Source of the DNA: Polyangiaceae bacterium
GTDB taxonomy: Bacteria > Myxococcota_A > Polyangia > Polyangiales > Polyangiaceae
DNA: 52,889 nucleotides
NCBI GenBank assembly: GCA_016933275.1
Contig: JAFGBI010000307.1
Location: forward strand, 1-52,889
Direction of reading: 5' to 3'
Below are positions 26,374-34,469 of this stretch, piece after piece; the first letter of the stretch is position 1; the number at the start of each line of letters is the position of its first letter. Made by a program: the position numbers and the translations under genes. The notes under the pieces are model-generated. The model made no database searches and had not been told where the DNA came from. It saw nothing but the letters and a program-made list of their open reading frames with translations.

Positions 26374-28140
26374 ATGACCAAGCGCACGAACCTCCTGCCG
26401 CTCGGCCCATCCACCGGGTCCTTCGGGTCCTTGTGCCTCCTGCTGGCGACGGTTGCTTGCGCACCCGGGTCCGCCTGGGACGACGAGCCAGGGCGCTACG
26501 AGAGGAAGCCGGGGTGCATCAACGCTTGCTACTACGATCCGTTCCAGCACGACCTCGAGGACGGCCGGGTCGACTACGCGGTGGATTGCGCAGCCGCCGA
26601 GGAGGGCACGGAGTTCTACCCGCTCAGCATCTGGAGCATGGAGAGCAACGGGTTCGCGTCCAACATGTACGGCTACTACGACTGGACCACGCCGTACAGC
26701 TACGTCGTTTCCGCGCAGTGGCAGCCCCCGGCGAACGCGACGCTCGAATGGCCAGGGGGCGCCCTGGAGCCTGGCGCGCCCCCCGAGGTGGGCAACGTTC
26801 CCCGCTGCATCGGTGACGATACGAACGGCGTGTTTCATCTCTTCGGCGGACCGTTCCACGAGTGGGGCGGCGGCGTCGGGCGGGGGATGAAGTGCATGAA
26901 TCGGTCGTCCCTCCTCGGCGAGATCAAGGTCGGCGAAGACACGTTCGTACCGCCCGATGAGGCGGCCACCTACAACAAGACGGACGTCTCCTGCGGCGAG
27001 GGCCCCGACATCCAAGGGGTGGTCTCCGGAGGGGCCTGCGCGCTGCTGGATGCCGATGACGACGACACCGTGCGGTTGATCAAATCAGCCTGTCCGGACC
27101 GCGACCGCAAGGCGCAGGAAGAGGGACGGGAGAGCGCGGGCGAGGAGGAGTTTCTCCTCGGCATGACCCTCGATATGAGCGAGTGGGAAGGCATCAGCTT
27201 TTGGGCTCGGCGGAGCCCCAACAGCCAGCCCGGGATTCGCGTCGCCGTGGGCGATAGGTTCACCGACGACGATCTTCGCTACCTCCAGTACCACATCAAC
27301 CCCGGTTCGAAACCCCTCTGCGAGCGCAGGCGGGAGTGCGGGTGCAACAACAGCCGTCCCTGCACGGAGAACCAGAGCCCGGTCGCAGGCGTCTATTGTG
27401 AAGAAAACGGTGACTGCAACTTTGGTCAGAATGCCAGCCAACAATGGTGCGTCGACGGGCGATGTCGTTGCTCGCGTGACCAGGAATGTCCCTACGGTTG
27501 GTGCGACTTCTCCGAAGGCGGAAAATACGGCGATTCCGAGGCGCTGGACGGCTTCTGTCGCGCCATGTCCTGGTGCTACGATCCCGAGATCGATCCCGCG
27601 CCGGATTCCTGGGTTTCCGCGGGCGGCCTCCAAGTCTTCCCGCCCTGTCGAAAGGTTGAGGACTGCACCGATGGCGCGGTGTGCGAACCCGCGCCCTACG
27701 GCGGTGCGAGCCAGCGTATCTGCCGGTCGCCTGGCGATCCCAAGGCCGTGAACCGCATCACCTACCCCCAGTGCGGCGAAGCCCAGTGCAACGCATTCTA
27801 TAAGCCATTCCAGGTGGGCGACGCCCAGTTCAACGGCCGCGAGTGCACACCCTTCTCCTATCGGGGGAGCGTGTCCGACAGCTTCTGCTTCAACCCCGGC
27901 GAGGATCCGGATCCGCCCGAGGGCGTCGACCTCTGCGGCGACTTTTGGCTATCGCCCGTGTACCTTACGACCGAGTGGCAGTTCTACAAGGTGCCGTTCA
28001 CCGAGCTCCATCAGCAGGGATGGGCCAAGGAGCAGTACGAGTTCGATCTGACGTCCGTGTCGGTGGTGCGCTTCACCTGGGACCGTGGCTGGATCGACTA
28101 CTGGATCGATGACGTCCGATTCTATCGCGACCAGCGCTGA
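26374..28140 (+). CDS. Large lipoprotein with a carbohydrate-binding-like domain split by a Cys-rich insert
   Basis: A 588-residue protein starting at ATG 26374, which gives a lipoprotein signal ending LATVAC; the longer frame from 26326 would bury it. The N-terminal part has aromatic residues (YYDPF, YGYYDWTTPYSYVV). A jelly-roll type domain seems to begin around GMTLDMSEWEGISFWARR and finish at WQFYKVPFTELHQQGW...VVRFTWDRGWIDYWIDDVRFY, the ending shared with CBM11/CIA30-like domains. Between them lies a ~220-residue Cys-rich segment with EGF-like spacing (CGCNNSRPC, WCVDGRCRCSRDQECPYGWC). It is probably a surface glycan-binding protein of the arabinoxylan locus. Confidence 0.78.
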   Translation: MTKRTNLLPLGPSTGSFGSLCLLLATVACAPGSAWDDEPGRYERKPGCINACYYDPFQHDLEDGRVDYAVDCAAAEEGTEFYPLSIWSMESNGFASNMYGYYDWTTPYSYVVSAQWQPPANATLEWPGGALEPGAPPEVGNVPRCIGDDTNGVFHLFGGPFHEWGGGVGRGMKCMNRSSLLGEIKVGEDTFVPPDEAATYNKTDVSCGEGPDIQGVVSGGACALLDADDDDTVRLIKSACPDRDRKAQEEGRESAGEEEFLLGMTLDMSEWEGISFWARRSPNSQPGIRVAVGDRFTDDDLRYLQYHINPGSKPLCERRRECGCNNSRPCTENQSPVAGVYCEENGDCNFGQNASQQWCVDGRCRCSRDQECPYGWCDFSEGGKYGDSEALDGFCRAMSWCYDPEIDPAPDSWVSAGGLQVFPPCRKVEDCTDGAVCEPAPYGGASQRICRSPGDPKAVNRITYPQCGEAQCNAFYKPFQVGDAQFNGRECTPFSYRGSVSDSFCFNPGEDPDPPEGVDLCGDFWLSPVYLTTEWQFYKVPFTELHQQGWAKEQYEFDLTSVSVVRFTWDRGWIDYWIDDVRFYRDQR

Positions 28141-28188
28141 CCCACCAACGGGGTTGGCACCCCAGCGCGACTGCCGCGTGCCTGCGAG

Positions 28189-28348
28189 CGAGAGCACCGA
28201 GCAGGTTGCCGACAGCAACGGCAGTGCTGGAAAAGCGTTTGTGCGAGGCGAGGACGCGTTTCCAGCGCTGCCCCTGGAGAGGTCTGCTGTCGGTTCGGTG
28301 CTCAAGGTCGTTGATTCGACGCAGCAATCAACCTGATTGCTGCTCTAG
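28189..28348 (+). repeat. CTAG palindromic repeat, short form
   Basis: A 160-bp copy starting 48 bp after the stop of the upstream gene. Its left end is CGAGAGCACC rather than CTAGAGCACC. The left central arm reads GCTGGAAAAGCGTTT against GCTGGAAACGCGTCC in the right arm. Both mini-hairpins and hairpin B are intact. Its final CTAG (28345-28348) is shared with the next copy. Confidence 0.9.
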
Positions 28349-28680
28349 GGCACCGAGTAGGTTGCCCACAGCGACGGCGCCGCGGGAAGCGCACTCCAAG
28401 TAAACTCCAGGCTCGCCCAATCGGCTCTGTTGAGCGGGGCCCGGAGCCCGGGGGCCCGGCTTGGGTCCCTGTGCAGGGTGAGGGGTCCGCGCCGCCCGGG
28501 TTCCATGCCGCGTTGGGATGTGGTGATGTGGGGTGCGCTTCCCGCTGCGCCCTTGCGGAGACCTGCGCCCAGTTCGGTACCCCGCGCCCTTGCCCACCGG
28601 CGCACGCCATGCAGGGTCCGGAGGACGCGGGTCTTCAGGTCGTCGATCTGCCGCAGCAATCAACCTGATCGCCGTCCTAG
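28345..28680 (+). repeat. CTAG palindromic repeat, diverged long variant in tandem
   Basis: It starts at the same CTAG that ends the preceding copy: CTAGGGCACCGAGTAGGTTG. The left central arm GGGAAGCGCAC (to about 28402) pairs with GTGCGCTTCCC (about 28536-28546). Thus both arms differ from the family consensus in matching ways, around a loop of over 120 bases. The right side continues as GGAGACCTGCGCCCAGTTCGG, then an insert, then a decayed hairpin B ending in CTAG at 28677-28680. Confidence 0.75.
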
Positions 28681-28709
28681 GGAGCCCCCGCCACGAAAGG
28701 AGGGTAGAA

Positions 28710-28805
28710 ATGCGCGATCCCTGGGCCAGATCAACCGCGGCGCGGTTCGATCCTTGGGCGGTCGACCCCTTCTGGTCGGGAGGAGCCGCGGGAGACGAGA
28801 AGTAA
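28710..28805 (+). CDS. 31-residue small ORF with DPW repeats
   Basis: ATG at 28710 preceded by AAAGGAGGG at ideal spacing; TAA stop at 28803. The peptide opens MRDPWARSTAARFDPWAVDP and continues FWSGGAAGDEK. Asp-Pro-aromatic occurs three times (DPW, DPW, DPF). It lies after the tandem repeats and before the porin promoter. It may be a leader peptide, a small secreted or modified peptide, or chance. The strong ribosome-binding site and the TAA stop argue for real translation. No family is recognised. Confidence 0.45.
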   Translation: MRDPWARSTAARFDPWAVDPFWSGGAAGDEK

Positions 28806-28825
28806 CGCTTTGGCTTGGACGGGGC

Positions 28826-28854
28826 TTTTGGTACTAGCCGACCTCGGCTAGAGT
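28826..28854 (+). promoter_or_regulatory. Promoter with embedded palindromic operator upstream of the barrel operon
   Basis: CTAGCCGA-CC-TCGGCTAG at 28834-28851 is a perfect 8-bp inverted repeat around two bases. It overlaps a TAGAGT -10-like box at 28849-28854, with TTTTGG about 17 bp upstream as a poor -35. A repressor bound here would cover the spacer. A GG-N10-GC arrangement at 28812-28825 is an alternative, weak sigma54-type site. The first barrel gene starts at 28945. Confidence 0.4.
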
Positions 28855-28944
28855 GCGCTCGGTCCCGAGACGCGGTGGTGCGGACGTACCGGCTCCGTTT
28901 GCGGGATTGCCGTTTGGACGCGGCGATCAGCCAGGACAAAGTGG

Positions 28945-30864
28945 ATGAGGCATAGATCGGAACACCCGGCTACGGGAGGCGGCGACCTGTTCGCGCGCCG
29001 GTGGCCAAGCCGGTCGCTGGGTATCCGTCCATCGGCTCGGTGGCTCACCGTGGCGTGGCTCGTGACAGCGAGCTCCGCCTGGGGGGAACCAGCCGCTGGC
29101 GAACCTGCAGCAGCGGCACCAGCACCTGGCGTGGGCGAGGATCCTCCCGCGGGAGGATCGGGTGAAGCTCCTCCCGCGCCGGCAGGCGTCGCTGGCGGCA
29201 TGGACGCTGCGGAAACAGCCGCTGCCGAGGGAACGGCACCAGCAGCGGAGGCTGCCACGGCAGCGGTCGTGGAGGCCCCGCCCGCTGCCCCAGCGGTCGA
29301 GGCCCCAGCCCCCGAGCCCGCCACCGCCACCGCCGTGACGGCCACGGAGACCCCGCGTCTCGAGCGGGACGAGCTCTCGACCCCCGGCTACGTCCCCGGC
29401 TACCGGCAGCATTCCGGGCTCGGGATGTCGCCGTACAGCCCGCGGACGCCGGGCCTGGCGGGAGGAATGACCCCGGGCTTTGGCGCCAAGATGCCGCTCC
29501 AGGGCTGGACCTTCAAGTGGTCGGGGTACATGAGCGCGTCGCTGCAGTTCAGCATCGACGAGCGGCCCCTCCCCACCAGCGAGCAGACCCGTACCGTCTA
29601 CCACACCCCGCCGGCCACCGTGGAGAACTGGGGCACCTTCGCCAGCACCGGCACCATCCCCGGCAACTGGGTCGGGATGCATTTCTACTACGGGAACGCG
29701 CGGGTGGGCGCGCACTTCTCCGTGGACACGTGGAACCCGACGGAGCCGGCCACCTACTACCAGGTGGGGAGCCAGTACTTCATCGCCGATGCCTTTCTGA
29801 CCTACACACCCAAGGCGATCGGCAAGCTCAAGCTCGACTTTCAGGCGGGGCGGTTCAACCTCGTCTACGGCGCGCTCGCTCGCTGGACCCCCGGCATCTA
29901 CTCGAACACCATCACCGGCGATCCACGTGGGGTTGGCGAGCTAGTCAAGGCGGAGCTCCCCATCGTCAAGCGCTTCTCGCTCACCGCGGAGCACGGGTTC
30001 ATGGGTACGCGCGAGGGCACGCCGCCCCTCGAGACGGTGCGCGGACCGTACAACGGTTGGCGCCGGCCGCTCTGGGCTGCTTCCTGGGTCCACCATGCCC
30101 ACCTCGGCTTCATCGTCAGGGGCAAGTTCCAGACGACCTTCCAGGCGCACTACATCACGAACTGGTCGCAGGAGGACCGGAATGAGTCCTTCCCGGACAA
30201 CCCGACCACCCAGGCCGTCAACGAGGAGGACATCCAGGACGGGCGCATGACGGTCTACGGGGCCGACGTGAAGGTCCTGCACGACGCCCTCGGCTATCTC
30301 GGTGTCGGCGTCTCCTACCTGAAGGGTCACGACATCTATCCGCTCAAGGGTCTCATGACCTACGGCCAGGAGGGCGAGCAGGTTGTCGAACGCTACTTCG
30401 GCGTGCCCTCGGGCGGCAACGGTGCCCTCCTCGTGGCTGGGATCAACTACAGTGGCAGCATCGGGAAGTTGGTGAACTACCCGGGAACCTTCGCCGGCGA
30501 CGGCCCCGATATCGTCGTCAACACGGGGCTCCACGTCGTCAGGATCTCCAGTGACTTCGACGAGTACGACGGCCGAATGAAGCTCAAGTACGGGGCCGAC
30601 CTCCTCTACACGTTCCACAGATACATGGGGGTCGGAGTGCGGGGCGATCGCGTCTCTCCGAACTCCGAGGATTCGGGGGAGACCTTCTATGTCCTGGCGC
30701 CGCGGCTGGTCTTCCGCTCGAACTACAACGCCCACGAGAACATTCAGCTCATCTACGCCAAGTGGTTCTACGGTGAGCGGACACGCAACGAGGGTACAGG
30801 GCTGCGGACGCCTGAGAGACTCGATGACCAGATGGTCGCGCTGAACTTCAACATGTGGTGGTGA
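28945..30864 (+). CDS. Outer-membrane barrel protein with Pro/Ala-rich linker (first paralogue)
   Basis: A 639-residue protein with a long basic N-terminus and a hydrophobic export signal (WLTVAWLVTASSAWG). A ~90-residue linker rich in Ala, Pro and Glu follows. From about residue 160 the sequence is a beta-barrel with strongly aromatic strands (WTFKWSGYMSASLQF, VGMHFYYGNARVGAHFSV, LKLDFQAGRFNLVYGAL). It ends NFNMWW, unlike the usual terminal Phe. It shares GGMTPGFG, a GDGPDI loop, a LKYGADLLYTF strand and an SPNSED turn with the next gene, so the two are paralogues. It is the first gene of a likely three-gene operon in the arabinoxylan locus; oligosaccharide uptake is inferred. Confidence 0.82.
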   Translation: MRHRSEHPATGGGDLFARRWPSRSLGIRPSARWLTVAWLVTASSAWGEPAAGEPAAAAPAPGVGEDPPAGGSGEAPPAPAGVAGGMDAAETAAAEGTAPAAEAATAAVVEAPPAAPAVEAPAPEPATATAVTATETPRLERDELSTPGYVPGYRQHSGLGMSPYSPRTPGLAGGMTPGFGAKMPLQGWTFKWSGYMSASLQFSIDERPLPTSEQTRTVYHTPPATVENWGTFASTGTIPGNWVGMHFYYGNARVGAHFSVDTWNPTEPATYYQVGSQYFIADAFLTYTPKAIGKLKLDFQAGRFNLVYGALARWTPGIYSNTITGDPRGVGELVKAELPIVKRFSLTAEHGFMGTREGTPPLETVRGPYNGWRRPLWAASWVHHAHLGFIVRGKFQTTFQAHYITNWSQEDRNESFPDNPTTQAVNEEDIQDGRMTVYGADVKVLHDALGYLGVGVSYLKGHDIYPLKGLMTYGQEGEQVVERYFGVPSGGNGALLVAGINYSGSIGKLVNYPGTFAGDGPDIVVNTGLHVVRISSDFDEYDGRMKLKYGADLLYTFHRYMGVGVRGDRVSPNSEDSGETFYVLAPRLVFRSNYNAHENIQLIYAKWFYGERTRNEGTGLRTPERLDDQMVALNFNMWW

Positions 30865-30929
30865 GCACAATCATGGCAGCCGACATCGCAGACGCGATCA
30901 CGATGGTCGCCGGATCGCAAGAGAGAGAC

Positions 30930-32576
30930 ATGACCCCATGCGGCGTCACCCGCGTCCGCGCGGCCGGGCTCACTGGGTCCGGGTCCCCGTACGGAACGTT
31001 GCTCCGGAGATTCCTGGCCGTGACGGTGGTCGCGGTGGCCACGCTGCCGGCGAGCTGGGCCGCCGGGCAGGAGGCCGCGCGCGAGGAGGAGCAGGAGTCC
31101 GTGGTCCATCCGAGCCTCACGATGGATCCAGCCTCTCCCCAGGCAGCGGCGCTTCCAGGCGGCATGACGCCTTCTTTCGGCCAACCCGCGACCGGTGAGG
31201 GAGACTGGCGTTTCGACTTCCACGGCCAGTTCACCATGCCGCTCAACATGGGGCTCGCGCCGCGCCGGCCCATCCCCGGTCGGGAGGACGCGAGCGACGT
31301 GGAGGGCGAGACGGCGCTCCACGCCCCGCCCGTCATTCCCGGCGACAAGGAGCGGTTCACCTACACGAACACCGTCCCAACGCCGTATGCCCAGCTGAAC
31401 CTCTCCTATGGCAACTCGATCGTGACGGGAACGGTCACGCTGCTCGCGGAGCAAGGCTCGGTGTCGGCCGGGTATTTCGACCCGCCCGCCCAGGCCGGGA
31501 TCAACGACGTGTTCCTCGAGGTTCGTCCCCGGCTCGGACCGAGGGCTCGGGTTCGGCTGTTCTTCGGCAACTTCACCAGCCGCTACGGCAGCGCGGGTGA
31601 GTACGACGAGGGACGCTACGGAACGCCCATGATCGCGCGGATCAACGGCGCCGGTGAGCTCGTCACCGCGACCCTCGGGCTCAGCAGGTCCGTCAACCTC
31701 CTCGTCGAGCACGGGATCGCGGGCCAGACCAGCAAGGCACCACCCGACCTTACCCCCGACGGGTGGAACGACTGGGCCGACACGAACGTGGGTTCGACGT
31801 TCGCGCACCATGGCCATGTCGGCATGGCCTACCGCAACAAGGTAGACCTCGGGGCGCACTACGTCTACGCGCTGAGCCGGGACGATACGGCCACCGGCAT
31901 GCTCGCGCCGGATGGCAACCTCTCCGTCTTCGGCGCTGATCTGCGCCTCAACCTGGGGCGTTTCGGGCATTTCTACCTGGCCGGCGCGCACACGACCGCC
32001 GATCACGTGCCCGTTATCAGCCGCGTGGTGCAAGTGCTGAATGCCCGAGGGGGCAACGGGCTCATCGAGGAGTACCTCGGCGAGAACAGCCACGGCAACG
32101 GCTCGCTCACCACCCTCGGCGGGCAGTATGATCTCAGCGTCGGCAAGCTCGTCAGCTACCCGGTGCCGTTCTCGGGCGATGGGCCCGACATCTTCGTGAG
32201 CCTCTTCGCGCTCGGCACCCAGGTGGCGAGCGACGACAAGGCGGAGAACGCCGACGGGGAATCGCTCTACGACGGAGTGCTCAAGCTGAAATATGGCGTC
32301 GAGGCCACCTACAGTCTGTTCTCCTGGTTCGCGCTGTCGGGGCGTTTCGACCAGGTGAACCCGAACAGCGAGGACAAGTCACAGTCGTTCATGATCCTGT
32401 CCCCTCGGCTGATTTTCCGCACGGACTGGCAGGCCTCGAACCAGGTTGTGCTTCAGTACTCCCGCTTCGTGAACGGCTCGAACGTGCCGGTATGGCAGGG
32501 TTACCCGCCGAGCCTGGATCCAGACGCGGTCCCGGACGAGAACGTCATCTCCCTGTCCGCCAGCATGTGGTGGTAG
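30930..32576 (+). CDS. Outer-membrane barrel protein (second paralogue)
   Basis: A 548-residue protein. The ATG at 30930 is preferred because GAGAGAG lies just upstream; the open frame from 30855 overlaps the previous gene. The signal peptide ends near ASWAAGQ. The barrel shares GGMTPSFG, SGDGPDIFV, LKLKYGVEATYSL, NPNSEDKSQSF and LSPRLIFRTDW with the upstream paralogue, and also ends in MWW. It lacks the long Ala/Pro linker. Barrels of this length could be porins or passive glycan channels. The downstream lipoprotein starts 23 bp after the stop. Confidence 0.82.
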   Translation: MTPCGVTRVRAAGLTGSGSPYGTLLRRFLAVTVVAVATLPASWAAGQEAAREEEQESVVHPSLTMDPASPQAAALPGGMTPSFGQPATGEGDWRFDFHGQFTMPLNMGLAPRRPIPGREDASDVEGETALHAPPVIPGDKERFTYTNTVPTPYAQLNLSYGNSIVTGTVTLLAEQGSVSAGYFDPPAQAGINDVFLEVRPRLGPRARVRLFFGNFTSRYGSAGEYDEGRYGTPMIARINGAGELVTATLGLSRSVNLLVEHGIAGQTSKAPPDLTPDGWNDWADTNVGSTFAHHGHVGMAYRNKVDLGAHYVYALSRDDTATGMLAPDGNLSVFGADLRLNLGRFGHFYLAGAHTTADHVPVISRVVQVLNARGGNGLIEEYLGENSHGNGSLTTLGGQYDLSVGKLVSYPVPFSGDGPDIFVSLFALGTQVASDDKAENADGESLYDGVLKLKYGVEATYSLFSWFALSGRFDQVNPNSEDKSQSFMILSPRLIFRTDWQASNQVVLQYSRFVNGSNVPVWQGYPPSLDPDAVPDENVISLSASMWW

Positions 32577-32599
32577 CCGGCGCCATCTGGAGGAACGTC

Positions 32600-33325
32600 A
32601 TGCGCCCGCTCGGTCAGCTCCCCGCGTTCTCTCTCGTGGTTGTCGGCGCCAGTCTGCTCGGCGGCTGCATCGGTGTCTCGGCGAAGCGGCCCGGCGGCGC
32701 GGCGGGGAGCCTCCGGGCTTGCCCGGCCGGAGTCGCGGCGGCTCCCGACGGCCTCATCGACGACTTCGAAGACGGCGACAACCGCACCGCCGCCGTCGGG
32801 AGTCGTGGCGGCTATTGGTGGAAGAGCACGGACTCAGCAGGCTCCTTCTTCGGTCCGGACGACTGGGGTCCCATCAAGGGCGGGGCGAATGGGTCGTTCG
32901 CGCTCCACCTCATGGGGCAGACGGTCTCGGGCGATCCTACCGAGGCTTGGGGTGCCCAGGTTGGGGGCAACTTCGTCGGCTCCGGCTTCTACGACGCGAC
33001 CGCGTACGTCGGGATCTCGTTCAAGGCGAAGACGACCCCGAAGTCGGTCAAGACCTTCCGCCTCGAGATCGCCGACGTAAACTCCCACCCGACAGGCGAG
33101 GTGTGCACCGCCTGCTGGAACCACTTCGGCAAGTGGATGACGTTCACGAGCGAGTGGAAGGAGTACAAGGTCCTCTTCGCCGATCTCCAGCAGGAAGAGG
33201 GCTGGGGGGATCCGCGACCGGATATGGTCACACCCACGCAGATCTACGCCATCCAGTGGAAGATCAAGCCCGGCTCGGACTTCGACTTCATGATCGACGA
33301 CCTCCACTTCCTCGCTTGCGAGTGA
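32600..33325 (+). CDS. Carbohydrate-binding-like lipoprotein
   Basis: A 241-residue protein. TGGAGGAA precedes the ATG at 32600. The lipobox is LGGC near residue 22. From about residue 50 the sequence GLIDDFEDGDNRT...YVGISFKAKTTPKSVKTFRLEI...EYKVLFADLQQE...IYAIQWKIKPGSDFDFMIDDLHF has the start and end signatures of a CBM11/CIA30-type galactose-binding jelly roll. It probably binds glycan at the cell surface. It is the third gene of the barrel operon, so surface binding and transport are probably co-expressed. Confidence 0.8.
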   Translation: MRPLGQLPAFSLVVVGASLLGGCIGVSAKRPGGAAGSLRACPAGVAAAPDGLIDDFEDGDNRTAAVGSRGGYWWKSTDSAGSFFGPDDWGPIKGGANGSFALHLMGQTVSGDPTEAWGAQVGGNFVGSGFYDATAYVGISFKAKTTPKSVKTFRLEIADVNSHPTGEVCTACWNHFGKWMTFTSEWKEYKVLFADLQQEEGWGDPRPDMVTPTQIYAIQWKIKPGSDFDFMIDDLHFLACE

Positions 33326-33411
33326 CGTCGATCCAGTGCCGCCGCCGAAGCCAGGCGCTGCGGTGCGTCCGTGGTCTTTCTCGGTAGTCCCGCCCGGCGC
33401 TCCCGCTGGCT

Positions 33412-33444
33412 GGCCCCCGACGTGCCAACGGCGACTCGGGGGCC
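33412..33444. terminator. Bidirectional hairpin between convergent lipoprotein genes
   Basis: GGCCCCCGA at 33412-33420 and its exact complement TCGGGGGCC at 33436-33444, with a 15-base loop. It sits between the stop codons of two convergent genes (33325 and 33479), a good position for a shared terminator. No long T-run is present. Confidence 0.5.
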
Positions 33445-33478
33445 GCCGTCAGCGAGTAGGGGGAGGGGGTGCCCTTGG

Positions 33479-34309
33479 CTACTCCGTGTAGAACATCACA
33501 TCGTCCATGTTGACGTTGACGACGCACGCGTCGTCCGGACCTGCGCCGTCCGTACCGCAGTTGAACTGCCATTGCATACCGAGGAGCTCGCTCGAATCGA
33601 GCGGCTCGTTGGTGCCGCCGGTGAAGCTGGCCCAGGGGATCGCAAGGGCGCTCCCATCCTCGGGGAGGATGAGACCTTGACCGATGTCACTGTTCGGCGG
33701 GGAGGCATTGTTCGTGCATTCCTCCCACTTGGTTTCGTCGCTCTGGAACTGGCACTCGCCCTTGTCGGATGCCTGCGGGTAGTTCTTGCTCTCCTGGAGC
33801 TGCAGCTGGAGGGCGGTCTCACCGAGGTCCCCGGTCATGGTGAACGTTACCCCCGACCAGGCGGAAGCGTCCGAGCACGGCCCGAACCACATGCCGAACC
33901 CAGCGTAGCTTTCGGCGGGAATGTTGCCAGAGAGGTTCATGACCCCGTTGGCGACGGTCGCGGTGAGGATCGAATCGTCACCCTCCTGATAAAAGAACGT
34001 GCCGCCGGTGAGGCTCTCGTCGTTGCCCCAATCGACGTCGCCGGTGAAGGTCACGCCTTCCAGCTCAGCGAAATCCGTGATCCGACCATTGGGGGGGATC
34101 GGGGTGTGCTGGCAGACGCTGCCGTCCGCGCCGCCCGTACCTGTGCCGCCCGTCTGGCCTCCTCCACCCACACCGCTACCACCGGAGCCAGTGGTGCCTC
34201 CGGTGGCGTCCTCGGTGTTCTCCTCGACCCCGCACCCGGCCGCGCCGAGCAGGGCCGCGAGAGCGAGCACGGAGACGCAGTTGATTGAAAGAAGAATACG
34301 CTTGTCCAT
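33479..34309 (-). CDS. Carbohydrate-binding-like lipoprotein with Gly/Thr-rich stalk
   Basis: A 276-residue protein. The ATG at 34309 follows AGGGG; an upstream frame to 34339 adds only ten residues. The lipobox is GAAGC. A stalk of about 35 residues rich in Gly, Thr and Ser follows. The domain then runs from GRITDFAELEGVTFTG through YAGFGMWFGPCSDASAWSGVTFTM, an aligned CBM-like strand set, to LLGMQWQFNCG...VNVNMDDVMFYTE. It is related in layout to the lipoprotein at 32600. It may be co-transcribed with the GH10-like gene, which lies 160 bp upstream on the same strand. Confidence 0.82.
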   Translation of the reverse strand: MDKRILLSINCVSVLALAALLGAAGCGVEENTEDATGGTTGSGGSGVGGGGQTGGTGTGGADGSVCQHTPIPPNGRITDFAELEGVTFTGDVDWGNDESLTGGTFFYQEGDDSILTATVANGVMNLSGNIPAESYAGFGMWFGPCSDASAWSGVTFTMTGDLGETALQLQLQESKNYPQASDKGECQFQSDETKWEECTNNASPPNSDIGQGLILPEDGSALAIPWASFTGGTNEPLDSSELLGMQWQFNCGTDGAGPDDACVVNVNMDDVMFYTE

Positions 34310-34469
34310 TCGAAAACCCCTTCCGGGCTTGCCGGGCAATTCCAGCGACCGGCTTCGGCCGACCGCGCATCACATGAGAGGATCAGTCCGATTTCCCCAT
34401 TGACCCGAACCGCTCGAGCCGAAACAGCCGGGGCCATCGGGAACCTACCTCACCACGAGGCTCCGTTCT

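Noticed and set aside
28812..28825. Sigma54-type promoter (GG-N10-GC)
   Set aside because: Only the invariant GG and GC fit; the rest of the consensus is poor. Kept as an alternative, not called.
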